A stretch of 5,731 nt of DNA from Caldilineae bacterium (GCA_011176555.1 DUEF01000277.1:1-5731), one strand, 5' to 3'. Shown: positions 1 through 5,731, counted from the first letter of the stretch. Notes: generated by a model from the sequence alone, not told the origin. Translations and numbers: made by a program.

Positions 1-235
1 CGTCGATGGCGCGGTTGAAGGCCATCGCCGCAGTGCGGGCTGCTGCCATCGCCACCGTGATCCACACGAATTGCCAGAACATCGTAGGGGCGGGGCTCGC
101 CCCCGCCCATGCGCTCGCCCCCGCCCATGCGCCAACCTCCGCCCACGCCAGCACCATGCCCAAGTAAGCAAAAGGCAGGGCGAAGATCGTGTGCTCGAAT
201 TTGATCATTTCGAGAAAAGTGCGGAGTTTGGACAT
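1..235 (-). CDS. mqnP: UbiA-family prenyltransferase, probably 1,4-dihydroxy-6-naphthoate prenyltransferase MqnP (5' part only)
   Basis: Partial: 78 codons from ATG (233-235), running off the left edge. The product should be an integral membrane enzyme that transfers a polyprenyl chain to 1,4-dihydroxy-6-naphthoate in the futalosine menaquinone pathway. Visible features are the family N-terminus IKFEHTIFALPFAYLG (residues 11-26, into helix 1), a second hydrophobic stretch with ARTAAMAFNR (66-75), and the start of the first aspartate-rich motif NRxxD (N74, R75, D78), which binds the Mg-diphosphate of the prenyl donor. It starts 60 nt after the mqnC stop on the same strand, so it is probably cotranscribed, and that neighbour favours MqnP over a ubiquinone-type UbiA. 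No Shine-Dalgarno sequence is evident before the ATG. Oddity: residues 31-48, between helices 1 and 2, are a repeated Ala/Trp/Gly segment (AWAEVG, AWAGAS, AWAGAS) encoded by an 18-bp tandem repeat, making this loop longer than I expect for the family. The family call is firm; substrate specificity is inferred from context. Confidence 0.85.
   Translation of the reverse strand, partial: MSKLRTFLEMIKFEHTIFALPFAYLGMVLAWAEVGAWAGASAWAGASPAPTMFWQFVWITVAMAAARTAAMAFNRAID
84..148. repeat. GC-rich palindrome plus 18-bp tandem repeat inside mqnP
   Basis: On the plus strand, GTAGGGGCGGGG is followed by CTCGCCCCCGCCC. Bases 88-95 pair perfectly with 101-108 (8 bp) around a 5-base loop. The unit GCTCGCCCCCGCCCATGC occurs exactly twice (95-112 and 113-130), followed by a degraded third copy at 131-148 with about 13 of 18 matches. 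The 18-bp unit keeps the reading frame of the overlapping prenyltransferase gene. From memory, GTAGGGGCG...CGCCCC(TAC) palindromes are common dispersed repeats in Chloroflexota and cyanobacteria, so this looks like a dispersed element that landed in or expanded within the gene; that identification needs a genome search. Confidence 0.75.
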
Positions 236-249
236 GAGAGAGGTGGTGC

Positions 250-292
250 GTAAGATCTGCGAAGATCAGCCTTTTCAGCGGTATCTGCGTCC
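250..292. repeat. Degenerate 9-11-bp tandem repeat filling the mqnC-mqnP gap
   Basis: The heptamer ATCTGCG occurs exactly at 255-261 and 283-289. The DNA between divides into related units (TAAGATCTGCG, AAGATCAGC, CTTTTCAGCG, GTATCTGCG) with a consensus near AAGATCAGCG. GATCT-GCGA-AGATC (254-267) can form a 5-bp hairpin. This covers most of the 60-nt space between the mqnC stop and the mqnP start. It resembles degenerate ATCTGCG-type intergenic repeats of environmental bacteria, but the units are imperfect and the resemblance is from memory. Confidence 0.35.
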
Positions 293-295
293 CAT

Positions 296-1471
296 TTATT
301 CCTGGATTCTGGAGCGAACCGGCACAGGCGCCAACTCCTCCCTGCCCATCACTCGCTCGAAGCTGCGTACGATGTTGTAGCGGCTGTCGCGCTGCGCGGG
401 CTCGAATCCGGCCTGGCGGATCTGCTCGTGCAGGCGGTAAACGGTCATGGCCGGTTCTTTTTCGGTGAACGCCGAGGCCTGGCTGACCACGTTTTCCTCT
501 AGCATGGTGCTGCCGAAGTCGTTGGCTCCGGCGAAGAGGGCGCGGCGGGCCACGTCCAGGCCCTGGGTGGGCCAACTTGCCTGGATGTTGGTGAAATTGT
601 CGAGGTAGATGAGGGCGAAGGCGTTGGTGTGCAGGTATTCGTCGTAATCCGCGCCGTATTGGTGGCGAAGGCGGCTGCGGCCCATGCTGTTGGTCTCGCT
701 CAGTTGCGCGGTCCATAAAATGAAGGCTGTGAAGCCGTTGCCGTGCGCGGCCAACGACTCATCTTGCAATTCGCGCAAACGGGTGAGGCTGGCGACGCGC
801 TGCTCCCAGGTCTCGCCGAAGCCGATAACCATGGTGGCGCTGGTGACCATGCCCAGGCCCTGGGCGATGCGCATGGCGTGCAGCCACTCGGCGGTCTTGG
901 TCTTTTTGGGCGAGATGCGGTGTCGCACCGCGTCATCCAGGATCTCGGCGCCGCCGCCTGGCAGACCGTCTAACCCCGCGCGATTGAGTCGCTCCAACAC
1001 CGCCTCCATCGTCATGCCTTCCAGCAGGGCAATGTTCTCCATCTCGGAGGGGCTGAAGCAATCCAGTTCGATTTCGGGGTAAGTCGCCTTGAGCCAGCGC
1101 AGGATGTCTTCGTACCACTCGATGCGCAGGTCGGGGTTGTGCCCGCCCTGCATGAGGATGCGGGTTCCGCCCCAGGCCAGCAACTCCTCGATTTTCTCGC
1201 CCAACTCGCGGCGGGAGATCACGTAGACTTCGGGATGGCCGGGCACGCGGTAGAAGGAGCAGAACTGGCAATCGGTGGTGCAGGCGTTGGTGTAATTGAT
1301 GTTGCGATCGACGAGATAGGTGACGCGTCCGGGCTCGGTGCGCTGCAAACGCAAGTCATGGGCGATGGCCATCAACTGCTGGGGATCAGCTTCCCGGTAG
1401 AGAACCAAACCCTCGGCGGGGGTCAGGCGCTCAGCGTTGGCTGCTTTTTTGAGGAGGACGGATAGGTTCAT
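296..1471 (-). CDS. mqnC: MqnC, cyclic dehypoxanthinyl futalosine synthase (radical SAM)
   Basis: Complete gene, 391 residues, ATG start and TAA stop. MqnC is a cytoplasmic radical-SAM enzyme that cyclises dehypoxanthine futalosine to cyclic dehypoxanthine futalosine in menaquinone biosynthesis. The [4Fe-4S] motif CxxxCxxC is C64, C68, C71, within VDRNINYTNACTTDCQFC (54-71). Other family signatures are ILMQGGHNPDLRIEWY (105-120), LPGGGAEIL (170-178), RISPKK (185-190), GFTAF (246-250), NIQASWPTQG (295-304) and GANDFGSTMLEENV (315-328). The MQGG and ASW-TQG signatures and the SFYR segment after the cysteines favour MqnC over its relatives MqnE and CofH. Length is about normal for the family. 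The start fits the usual family N-terminus (MNLxxLLxKA). The gene lies 47 nt after the DUF697-like gene and 60 nt before the prenyltransferase. There is no clear Shine-Dalgarno: the upstream sequence is a heptamer repeat ending at the start codon. A small difference is the AAHGN segment (241-245) before GFTAF, which may be a short insertion. Confidence 0.95.
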   Translation of the reverse strand: MNLSVLLKKAANAERLTPAEGLVLYREADPQQLMAIAHDLRLQRTEPGRVTYLVDRNINYTNACTTDCQFCSFYRVPGHPEVYVISRRELGEKIEELLAWGGTRILMQGGHNPDLRIEWYEDILRWLKATYPEIELDCFSPSEMENIALLEGMTMEAVLERLNRAGLDGLPGGGAEILDDAVRHRISPKKTKTAEWLHAMRIAQGLGMVTSATMVIGFGETWEQRVASLTRLRELQDESLAAHGNGFTAFILWTAQLSETNSMGRSRLRHQYGADYDEYLHTNAFALIYLDNFTNIQASWPTQGLDVARRALFAGANDFGSTMLEENVVSQASAFTEKEPAMTVYRLHEQIRQAGFEPAQRDSRYNIVRSFERVMGREELAPVPVRSRIQE

Positions 1472-1498
1472 TGCGGATTGCGAATTTCGGATTTCGGA
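1471..1498. repeat. Heptamer tandem repeat (4 units) abutting the mqnC start
   Basis: Plus-strand units TTGCGGA, TTGCGAA, TTTCGGA, TTTCGGA follow one another without gaps, consensus TT[GT]CG[GA]A. The first T, at 1471, is the complement of the A of the mqnC ATG. The array fills most of the 47-nt mqnC leader and occupies the position where a ribosome binding site would be. Its form is like the short tandemly repeated repetitive (STRR) heptamers described from cyanobacteria, though the unit is not one I can name. Confidence 0.75.
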
Positions 1499-1518
1499 AT
1501 GGGGATCGATTTCCCGAT

Positions 1519-1574
1519 TTACTGGTCTACTGGTTTCCCGGTCTCCTGCTCTTCCGGTTTTCCGGCTTTTCGAC
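1519..1574. repeat. Octamer tandem repeat (7 units) encoding the DUF697-like C-terminus and stop
   Basis: Plus-strand units are TTACTGGT, CTACTGGT, TTCCCGGT, CTCCTGCT, CTTCCGGT, TTTCCGGC and TTTTCGAC, with consensus near YTNCNGGT; the last unit is weak. Read on the minus strand, an 8-bp unit gives an 8-residue protein period: GKPEEQET then GKPVDQ-stop. The TAA stop codon (1519-1521) is inside the first unit. The array ends 20 bp from the heptamer array at 1471-1498, so two unrelated short repeats sit nearly side by side across this gene junction. Confidence 0.7.
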
Positions 1575-2622
1575 GCAGCCTGGGCCGAGGCAAAGCCGGT
1601 CGGGACACAGAAGGCAAGCGGAGCTTGGGACGCCGTTTGGGGGCAAGAGCGGCGGCGCGGGCCCGGCCCTCTGTCATGGCTTCGGCAAACATCTGTTTCA
1701 TTTGCTGAGGTGTGAGCTTACGTTTGTGCCCGTACCACACATACACGGCTTGCCCGATCACAAAAGTGCCGGCATAAGCGATTGCGATCTTGGGGACCAG
1801 GCCGATGCCGGGCGCTAACCCGACCAGGAAGTGGGCCAACTCCCGCCAGACGAAACCGGTCCCGAGCACCCCGGCCAGTTCCACCGCCATTTCTTGCACG
1901 GCGATGTCCTTGCCCAAGGCCAGCGCCAGTTTGTACGACATCAGCGCCTGGTTTTTGCTGAGGACGACGACATCCGCGACGTTGAGGGGGATGAGCAGGA
2001 CGGGAACCAGCTCGGCGATGCCCGTGCTGGCCGAATAGCCGGCGTTGGCGATGCTGGTTTCCTTGATCAGGCGCTGGGCGACGGCGTGACGCAAGCCGGG
2101 CAGATGGTGGGCCAACATCACATGCTGCTCGGGGAACAGCGCCAGCAAGCGCGGAACCAGGGCGTGGGTAAAAGGATCGGCATCTGTCGGAAAAACGCTC
2201 ACGACAGCGGGATTGACATCGTATCTGGCCGGGCTGTAGGACTGGAGGGCGTCGGCACCTGCGACTTGCACAAGCAAGACCGGCAAATGCGGATTGGCGA
2301 TTCTCAAATCGGCGAATGCCTGCCGTTCGAGGTCGTTTTGCTCCCCCTCCTTGAAAACGATCAGGGCGAGGTCGAAACCGGCTGTGCTCTCGATGACGTG
2401 TTCGTCGCCGGGGAGATGATACACCCACAGCGTTTGGGGCAGGGGATACAGCACGTTCTCGAAGGGATCGGTGCGCAGGGCGTCGTGCAGCCAATGCACC
2501 GCGTCCGCGTCGCTGCCGAGCAACGCCACCTGAAATGGGATTTGCGCCTGCTCGCGAATCGACTGAACATCGACTTCGGTGATGGTGGACCAGATATGTT
2601 CGAGGTTGGTCAGAGAAGACAT
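1519..2622 (-). CDS. DUF697-like membrane protein with a degenerate GTPase-like N-terminal half
   Basis: Complete, 367 residues, ATG to TAA; function unknown. Residues 1-170 look like an alpha/beta GTPase-like fold (FQVALLGSD 30-38, FDLALIVFKEG 83-93, LPVLLVQVAGAD 113-124), but GSDADAVHW replaces the P-loop GxxxxGK[ST], and no DxxG or NKxD motif is visible, so nucleotide binding is unlikely. Residues 185-320 resemble the DUF697 domain, which elsewhere accompanies Era/YcjX-type GTPases: ANAGYSASTGIAEL (192-205), hydrophobic segments at about 205-221, 248-270 and 272-296, and an amphipathic LTPQQMKQMFAEAM stretch (303-316). The tail, about 329-352, is very rich in Arg, Lys and Pro, and the last 18 residues are encoded by an octamer repeat. 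A TATAAT box about 48 nt upstream suggests it opens a transcript with mqnC and mqnP. No Shine-Dalgarno is evident before the ATG. The DUF697 assignment is from sequence character only, without a profile search. Confidence 0.75.
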   Translation of the reverse strand: MSSLTNLEHIWSTITEVDVQSIREQAQIPFQVALLGSDADAVHWLHDALRTDPFENVLYPLPQTLWVYHLPGDEHVIESTAGFDLALIVFKEGEQNDLERQAFADLRIANPHLPVLLVQVAGADALQSYSPARYDVNPAVVSVFPTDADPFTHALVPRLLALFPEQHVMLAHHLPGLRHAVAQRLIKETSIANAGYSASTGIAELVPVLLIPLNVADVVVLSKNQALMSYKLALALGKDIAVQEMAVELAGVLGTGFVWRELAHFLVGLAPGIGLVPKIAIAYAGTFVIGQAVYVWYGHKRKLTPQQMKQMFAEAMTEGRARAAALAPKRRPKLRLPSVSRPALPRPRLRRKAGKPEEQETGKPVDQ

Positions 2623-2669
2623 GGGATATGGGGATTTGTGAGGCGCGCTGAAAAATGCGGCGGCCCCAA

Positions 2670-2699
2670 ATTATAACCGCAGAGGCGCGGAAATCATAA
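2670..2699 (-). promoter_or_regulatory. Candidate sigma-70 type promoter for the DUF697-like gene, mqnC and mqnP
   Basis: The minus strand reads a perfect TATAAT at 2675-2670. Eighteen bases upstream is TTATGA (2699-2694), a poor match to TTGACA (3 of 6). The box lies in the 92-bp gap between two genes, the widest gap in the window and a local AT-rich spot in GC-rich DNA. Transcription would start near 2663, giving a leader of about 40 nt before the ATG at 2622. There is no extended -10 TG. Spacer bases 2677-2690 (CCGCAGAGGCGCGG) have 4-bp inverted ends. The -10 box is convincing, the -35 box is not. Confidence 0.45.
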
Positions 2700-2714
2700 G
2701 TCGCATCTGGCGAG

Positions 2715-4469
2715 CTATTGGTAGGAAACCTCACCCACGGCGAAATAGTGGGCTTCCCCGTCATCCAGCACGGGCAACCAATCGCCACGAAAGGGCCGTA
2801 CACCCACTTCGACAATGAATACGCCGGCGCTCTGTGGATTGGGCGAGAGGACGTACGAATCGAGGATGGCCTCGCCTGGTTGCCAGCGGTCGGTGGCGTA
2901 GCGCCCGTCCGCCGGGCTGTGATCTCGCTCCGCCGCCAACCAGCCATCCTGGTGCACCAGGCGCACCACCACACGCAGATCGTCCGTCAGCGGGGCGTTT
3001 GCGCGCCAGAGCAATTGCACCGGCGTCGGGTCTCCCACGGCCAGCGCTTGTTCAGGCAGCTCCGCTGCCAGGAGTTCGAACTGTTCGCCAAACGTGGCGA
3101 GGGCCTGCTCCGGTGTCGATGCAGGAATCACGGGCGGGGGAGGAGCGAAGGCGGGGCGCACGACCAGGGCCAGGGTGAAAAAACCGTAGATCGCCATCAC
3201 AGCCGCAAATCCCGCCACCAGGCTCCTGGCTCGAATGCGTTCGTTCAAGCCCGACCACTGTGCTAGCCCGGCCACGCCGACGCCCGCCCACACCGCGATC
3301 ACCCCAATCGCCGGCCACAGCAAACGAGCCTGATCGGTTCCCTGGGCGATGGCCGTGTAACGAATGATGCCCACCAGCACCAACAGCGGGGTGAACGCCA
3401 ACAACAAGATCGAAAATCGGTTCTGGCCTCGGCGGTTTTTCAGCAGCCAGCGGATGGCCCCGGCCAACAGGGCGATGGTTATGGCAACGGCGACGACATA
3501 AAACCATGCAGGCATACGGATCTGGCCAATCGCGCCAAAGCGCCCCCAAAAGTATTCGTAGATCCCGCGAAACAACCACAGCAGGACGCCGAAATCGACA
3601 GGGCCGGTGCGCTGATCGATGGTCGCTCGCACCAGATCCCACCCCAGGGGATCGCCGTAAAGCCGCCAGTTGCGCAGAAGCCACGGTGCAGCGACCAACA
3701 CGCCGATCACCCAGACGAGGATTGTGTTCCCGACCATTCTGAGCCACGCCCGGCCATCATCTCGCTCCGGCCAGAATGCGCCCGCCATCGCCATTGCGAC
3801 CAACGGCCACAGAGCCAGCGTCCCCACCTTGGAGAGCAACCCCAAGCCCAGGACAAGGCCCAACCACAGCGAACGACCAAAAGACGCGCCGCGCCGGTTG
3901 ATGCGGATGCAGAGCAACAGCGCCAAAGCGCCAAATGCGCCCGCGGCATTGTCGTTGTTGATCGAGGCGCTGATGAAGAGAAACGCGGGCAATCCCGCCA
4001 GGAACGCCGCCGCCAGCAAACCGATTTCCGCCTGTTCGGGGAAAGCCTCTGCACCCGTCCGCCACGTCGCCCAGAGCGTCACCGCGCCGAAGGCGATGGA
4101 CAGGAAGCGCGCCAGGTGCATCGCCAGCGCCCCGCCCTGCCAGGGAAAAGACTCAAGGGTGGTGTGAATGAAGAAGTTCGGGGGAGCGTCGGGGCCGGGA
4201 GGAAAGGCGTCGGGATTGGAGCACAGGAACTCGAAATCGAGTCCGGTCCAGGCAGTCATCGCTGCGGCCAAACCGTGATACAACGGCGGATGCTTGCCCT
4301 GCGTGATGGAGGGGCCCTCAGGCAGGCTGCGATTCAGGCCAAGATGACGGATGTAGGCGTAGTGATCCGTCTCATCGGGCGCTTCGCCCAGCGGCTCCAC
4401 CACCGCATAGCTGACAGCCAGCGCCAAATAGATGAGCAGAATGAGCAGGAAGAAACGGCGATCAGACAT
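2715..4469 (-). CDS. Multi-pass GT-C / DUF2142-like glycosyltransferase family membrane protein
   Basis: Complete, 584 residues from ATG 4469, TAG stop. An in-frame GTG at 4502 would add 11 residues and leave 2 nt after the ubiD stop; I prefer the ATG because the polar-then-hydrophobic start MSDRRFFLLILLIY suits a first membrane helix. Neither start has a clear Shine-Dalgarno. Proteins of this class are polytopic enzymes using polyprenyl-phosphate sugars to glycosylate lipids or proteins at the outer face of the membrane. Visible features: helix 1 (6-23), then an acidic loop EAPDETDHYAYIR (29-41) of the kind that holds GT-C catalytic acids; KHPPLYHGL (59-67); ASINNDN (168-174); repeated hydrophobic segments to about residue 437; APWLLRNWRLYGDPLGWD (261-278); QARLLWPAIG (380-389). 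After a Pro-rich linker (441-452), residues about 480-584 look like a soluble beta-rich extracytoplasmic domain (VQLLWRANAPL, VFIVEVGVRPF). Acceptor and sugar are unknown, as is any link to menaquinone. Confidence 0.75.
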   Translation of the reverse strand: MSDRRFFLLILLIYLALAVSYAVVEPLGEAPDETDHYAYIRHLGLNRSLPEGPSITQGKHPPLYHGLAAAMTAWTGLDFEFLCSNPDAFPPGPDAPPNFFIHTTLESFPWQGGALAMHLARFLSIAFGAVTLWATWRTGAEAFPEQAEIGLLAAAFLAGLPAFLFISASINNDNAAGAFGALALLLCIRINRRGASFGRSLWLGLVLGLGLLSKVGTLALWPLVAMAMAGAFWPERDDGRAWLRMVGNTILVWVIGVLVAAPWLLRNWRLYGDPLGWDLVRATIDQRTGPVDFGVLLWLFRGIYEYFWGRFGAIGQIRMPAWFYVVAVAITIALLAGAIRWLLKNRRGQNRFSILLLAFTPLLVLVGIIRYTAIAQGTDQARLLWPAIGVIAVWAGVGVAGLAQWSGLNERIRARSLVAGFAAVMAIYGFFTLALVVRPAFAPPPPVIPASTPEQALATFGEQFELLAAELPEQALAVGDPTPVQLLWRANAPLTDDLRVVVRLVHQDGWLAAERDHSPADGRYATDRWQPGEAILDSYVLSPNPQSAGVFIVEVGVRPFRGDWLPVLDDGEAHYFAVGEVSYQ

Positions 4470-4504
4470 GCGTAATCTTGCCGGGGAGCCAGCACCATCC
4501 ACGA

Positions 4505-5731
4505 TTACTCGAATCCGTACATGCTCCAGCGTCGCGTCACCCGTTCCCGGATTTCCTCGCTCATCCCCACCGGCGTGGGCCAGCCGCGCGTGTAGCCCTC
4601 GGCCGGCAGCTTACGCGTAGCGTCGATGCCGATTTTGCCGCCGAAAGCGAAGTGGTAACTGGCGTGATCCAGGGCGTCGACCATGCCATCCTGGATGATC
4701 ACGTCCCGGCTCCAATCCACATTGCCGAACAGGTGGAAGAACGCTTCATCCTCGTTTTGCACATCGACATCTGCATCGAAAATGACGATGGTTTTGGTCA
4801 GCGACATCAGGCCCAGCCCCCAGAGGCCGTTGATCACCTTGCGGGCATGGCCGGGATAACGTTTGTCGATGGAAACGAAGATCAAGTTGTGGAAGACGCC
4901 GGGCGCGGGCATGTTCACGTCCACGATCTCGCCCAGGAACAGCTTCATCAGGGGCAGGAAGAGGCGCTCCGTGGCCTTGCCCATCCAGTAATCCTCCATG
5001 GGCGGCTTGCCGACGACGGTGGTGGGATAGATGGCGTCCCGGCGGTGGGTGACCGCGGTGATGTGCAGGACGGGGTAATCGTCGGGCGGGGTGTAGAAGC
5101 CGGTGTGGTCACCGAAGGGGCCCTCGATACGACTTTCGGTCGGGTCCACGTAGCCCTCGATCACGATTTCGGCGTGGGCGGGAACCTCCAGAGGTTGACT
5201 GACGCAGCCCACAAGCTCCACGGGCTTGCCGCGCAGCCAGCCCGCCAGCAAGAATTCATCGATGCCGGGCGGCAAGGGCGCGCTGCCCGACCAGATCACG
5301 GCCGGATCGCCGCCCAAACTGACGGCCACCGGGATCTGATCCCGACCTTTCTCCTGCGCCAGGCGCTGGTGCTCGGCCCCGCCTTTGTGCAACTGCCAGT
5401 GCATGCCCAGCGTGCGTTCATCGTACACTTGCAGGCGGTACATGCCCACATTGCGTCCGCCCGTCACCGGGTCGCGGGTGATCACGGTGGGCAGGGTGAT
5501 GTAGGGCCCGCCATCATCGGGCCAGCAGGTGAGGATGGGGAGGCCGTCCAGGGTGGCGTCGTCTCCGGTCTTCACCACCTCTTGCACGGGCGCTCTGTTC
5601 ACGACCTTTGGTTTGAGGCCCGCGCTTCTCAAGGCCCCGAACATCTCTCCGGCCCGACCCAGCGCCGCGCCCAAACCCCGCGGCAGCTTGGGATCGATCA
5701 ATTTCGTCAGATTCCGGTTGAGTTCGTCCAG
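4505..5731 (-). CDS. ubiD: UbiD-family decarboxylase, probably the menaquinone-pathway enzyme (MqnL-like); 5' end missing
   Basis: Partial: 408 codons are open to the right edge, with a TAA stop at 4505-4507. The TTG at 5701 is an internal Leu, since upstream codons read LDELNRNLTK, family-like sequence. About 80-90 N-terminal residues are probably missing, as UbiD proteins are usually near 480-490 residues. UbiD enzymes use prenylated FMN and a divalent metal for reversible aromatic decarboxylation; here the likely substrate is prenylated 1,4-dihydroxy-6-naphthoate. Counting from the first visible residue: LPILTCWPDDGGPYITLP (64-81), RNVGMYR (93-99, metal-binding Asn and catalytic Arg), HWQLHKGG (111-118), PLPPGIDEFLLAG (152-164), IEGYVDP (191-197), EGPFGDHTGFYTPPDDYP (203-220), PPMED (243-247, conserved acidic site), FHNLIFVSIDKRYPGHARKV (280-299) and LDHAS (354-358). 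All core motifs are intact. The futalosine genes downstream favour an MqnL-type role, but UbiD paralogues acting on other aromatics are common, so the substrate is inferred. No UbiX partner is in the window. Confidence 0.9.
   Translation of the reverse strand: MDELNRNLTKLIDPKLPRGLGAALGRAGEMFGALRSAGLKPKVVNRAPVQEVVKTGDDATLDGLPILTCWPDDGGPYITLPTVITRDPVTGGRNVGMYRLQVYDERTLGMHWQLHKGGAEHQRLAQEKGRDQIPVAVSLGGDPAVIWSGSAPLPPGIDEFLLAGWLRGKPVELVGCVSQPLEVPAHAEIVIEGYVDPTESRIEGPFGDHTGFYTPPDDYPVLHITAVTHRRDAIYPTTVVGKPPMEDYWMGKATERLFLPLMKLFLGEIVDVNMPAPGVFHNLIFVSIDKRYPGHARKVINGLWGLGLMSLTKTIVIFDADVDVQNEDEAFFHLFGNVDWSRDVIIQDGMVDALDHASYHFAFGGKIGIDATRKLPAEGYTRGWPTPVGMSEEIRERVTRRWSMYGFE

Noticed and set aside
254..267. 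GATCT-GCGA-AGATC hairpin between mqnC and mqnP as a terminator
   Set aside because: The stem is only 5 bp and AT-rich, and no T-run follows on the minus strand; it is better explained as part of the degenerate repeat.
684..1082. 132-codon plus-strand open frame antisense to mqnC
   Set aside because: It lies wholly inside a confidently identified conserved gene and shows no domain or start signals.
1445..1450. Run of six A (minus strand) at codons 8-9 of mqnC as a slippery frameshift site
   Set aside because: The run is in phase as AAA AAA with no slippery heptamer in the right frame, no downstream structure was noticed, and the mqnC frame is intact.
2651..2668. GGGGCCGCCGC followed by ATTTTT on the minus strand as a terminator after the membrane protein gene
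   Set aside because: The GC block does not form a stable stem of useful length with neighbouring bases.
1831..2676. 281-codon open frame on the plus strand
   Set aside because: It is antisense to the DUF697-like gene, its sequence mirrors that gene's codons, and it has no family features.
1718..2974. 418-codon open frame on the minus strand overlapping the DUF697-like gene and the 3' end of the membrane protein gene
   Set aside because: Its product is Arg-rich without recognisable motifs, it runs across the promoter gap and two better-supported genes, and long shadow frames are expected in GC-rich DNA.
5699..5701. TTG as the start codon of the UbiD-family gene
   Set aside because: Family-like codons continue upstream to the window edge, and the family has a further N-terminal region of about 80-90 residues.

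Overview
The window is GC-rich and comes from a bacterium that makes menaquinone by the futalosine route. Five genes lie on the minus strand, transcribed from high to low coordinates. The style of the membrane glycosyltransferase-like protein (an EAPDE-type first loop, a terminal beta-rich domain) and the kinds of short dispersed repeats suggest a Chloroflexota (Anaerolineae-like) genome. That assignment is inference; no rRNA or other phylogenetic marker is present.

Layout in order of transcription: (1) a UbiD-family decarboxylase, 5' end cut by the window edge (4505-5731); (2) a multi-pass GT-C / DUF2142-like membrane protein (2715-4469, or from GTG 4502); (3) a 92-bp gap with a good TATAAT box; (4) a DUF697-like membrane protein whose N-terminal GTPase-like half lacks nucleotide-binding motifs (1519-2622); (5) mqnC, the radical-SAM cyclic dehypoxanthinyl futalosine synthase (296-1471); (6) the first 78 codons of a UbiA-family prenyltransferase, most likely mqnP (1-235). 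No stretch over 100 bases lacks a gene, and no RNA gene, CRISPR array, insertion sequence or convincing terminator was seen.

How the genes fit together: MqnC makes the cyclic futalosine intermediate, an enzyme outside the window (MqnD) releases 1,4-dihydroxy-6-naphthoate, MqnP attaches the prenyl tail, and the UbiD-type enzyme removes the carboxylate using prenylated FMN supplied by a UbiX/MqnM partner, also not in the window. The two membrane proteins have no known role in the pathway; they are either bystanders in the operon or uncharacterised partners.

The most unusual aspect is the short repeats. A heptamer array ends on the first base of mqnC. An octamer array encodes the last 18 residues and the stop codon of the DUF697-like protein. 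A palindrome plus an 18-bp tandem repeat is inserted in frame in the prenyltransferase gene. Degenerate repeat-like sequence also fills the mqnC-mqnP gap and part of the promoter region. Short repetitive DNA thus appears to have shaped gene ends, and one membrane-protein loop, in this operon.
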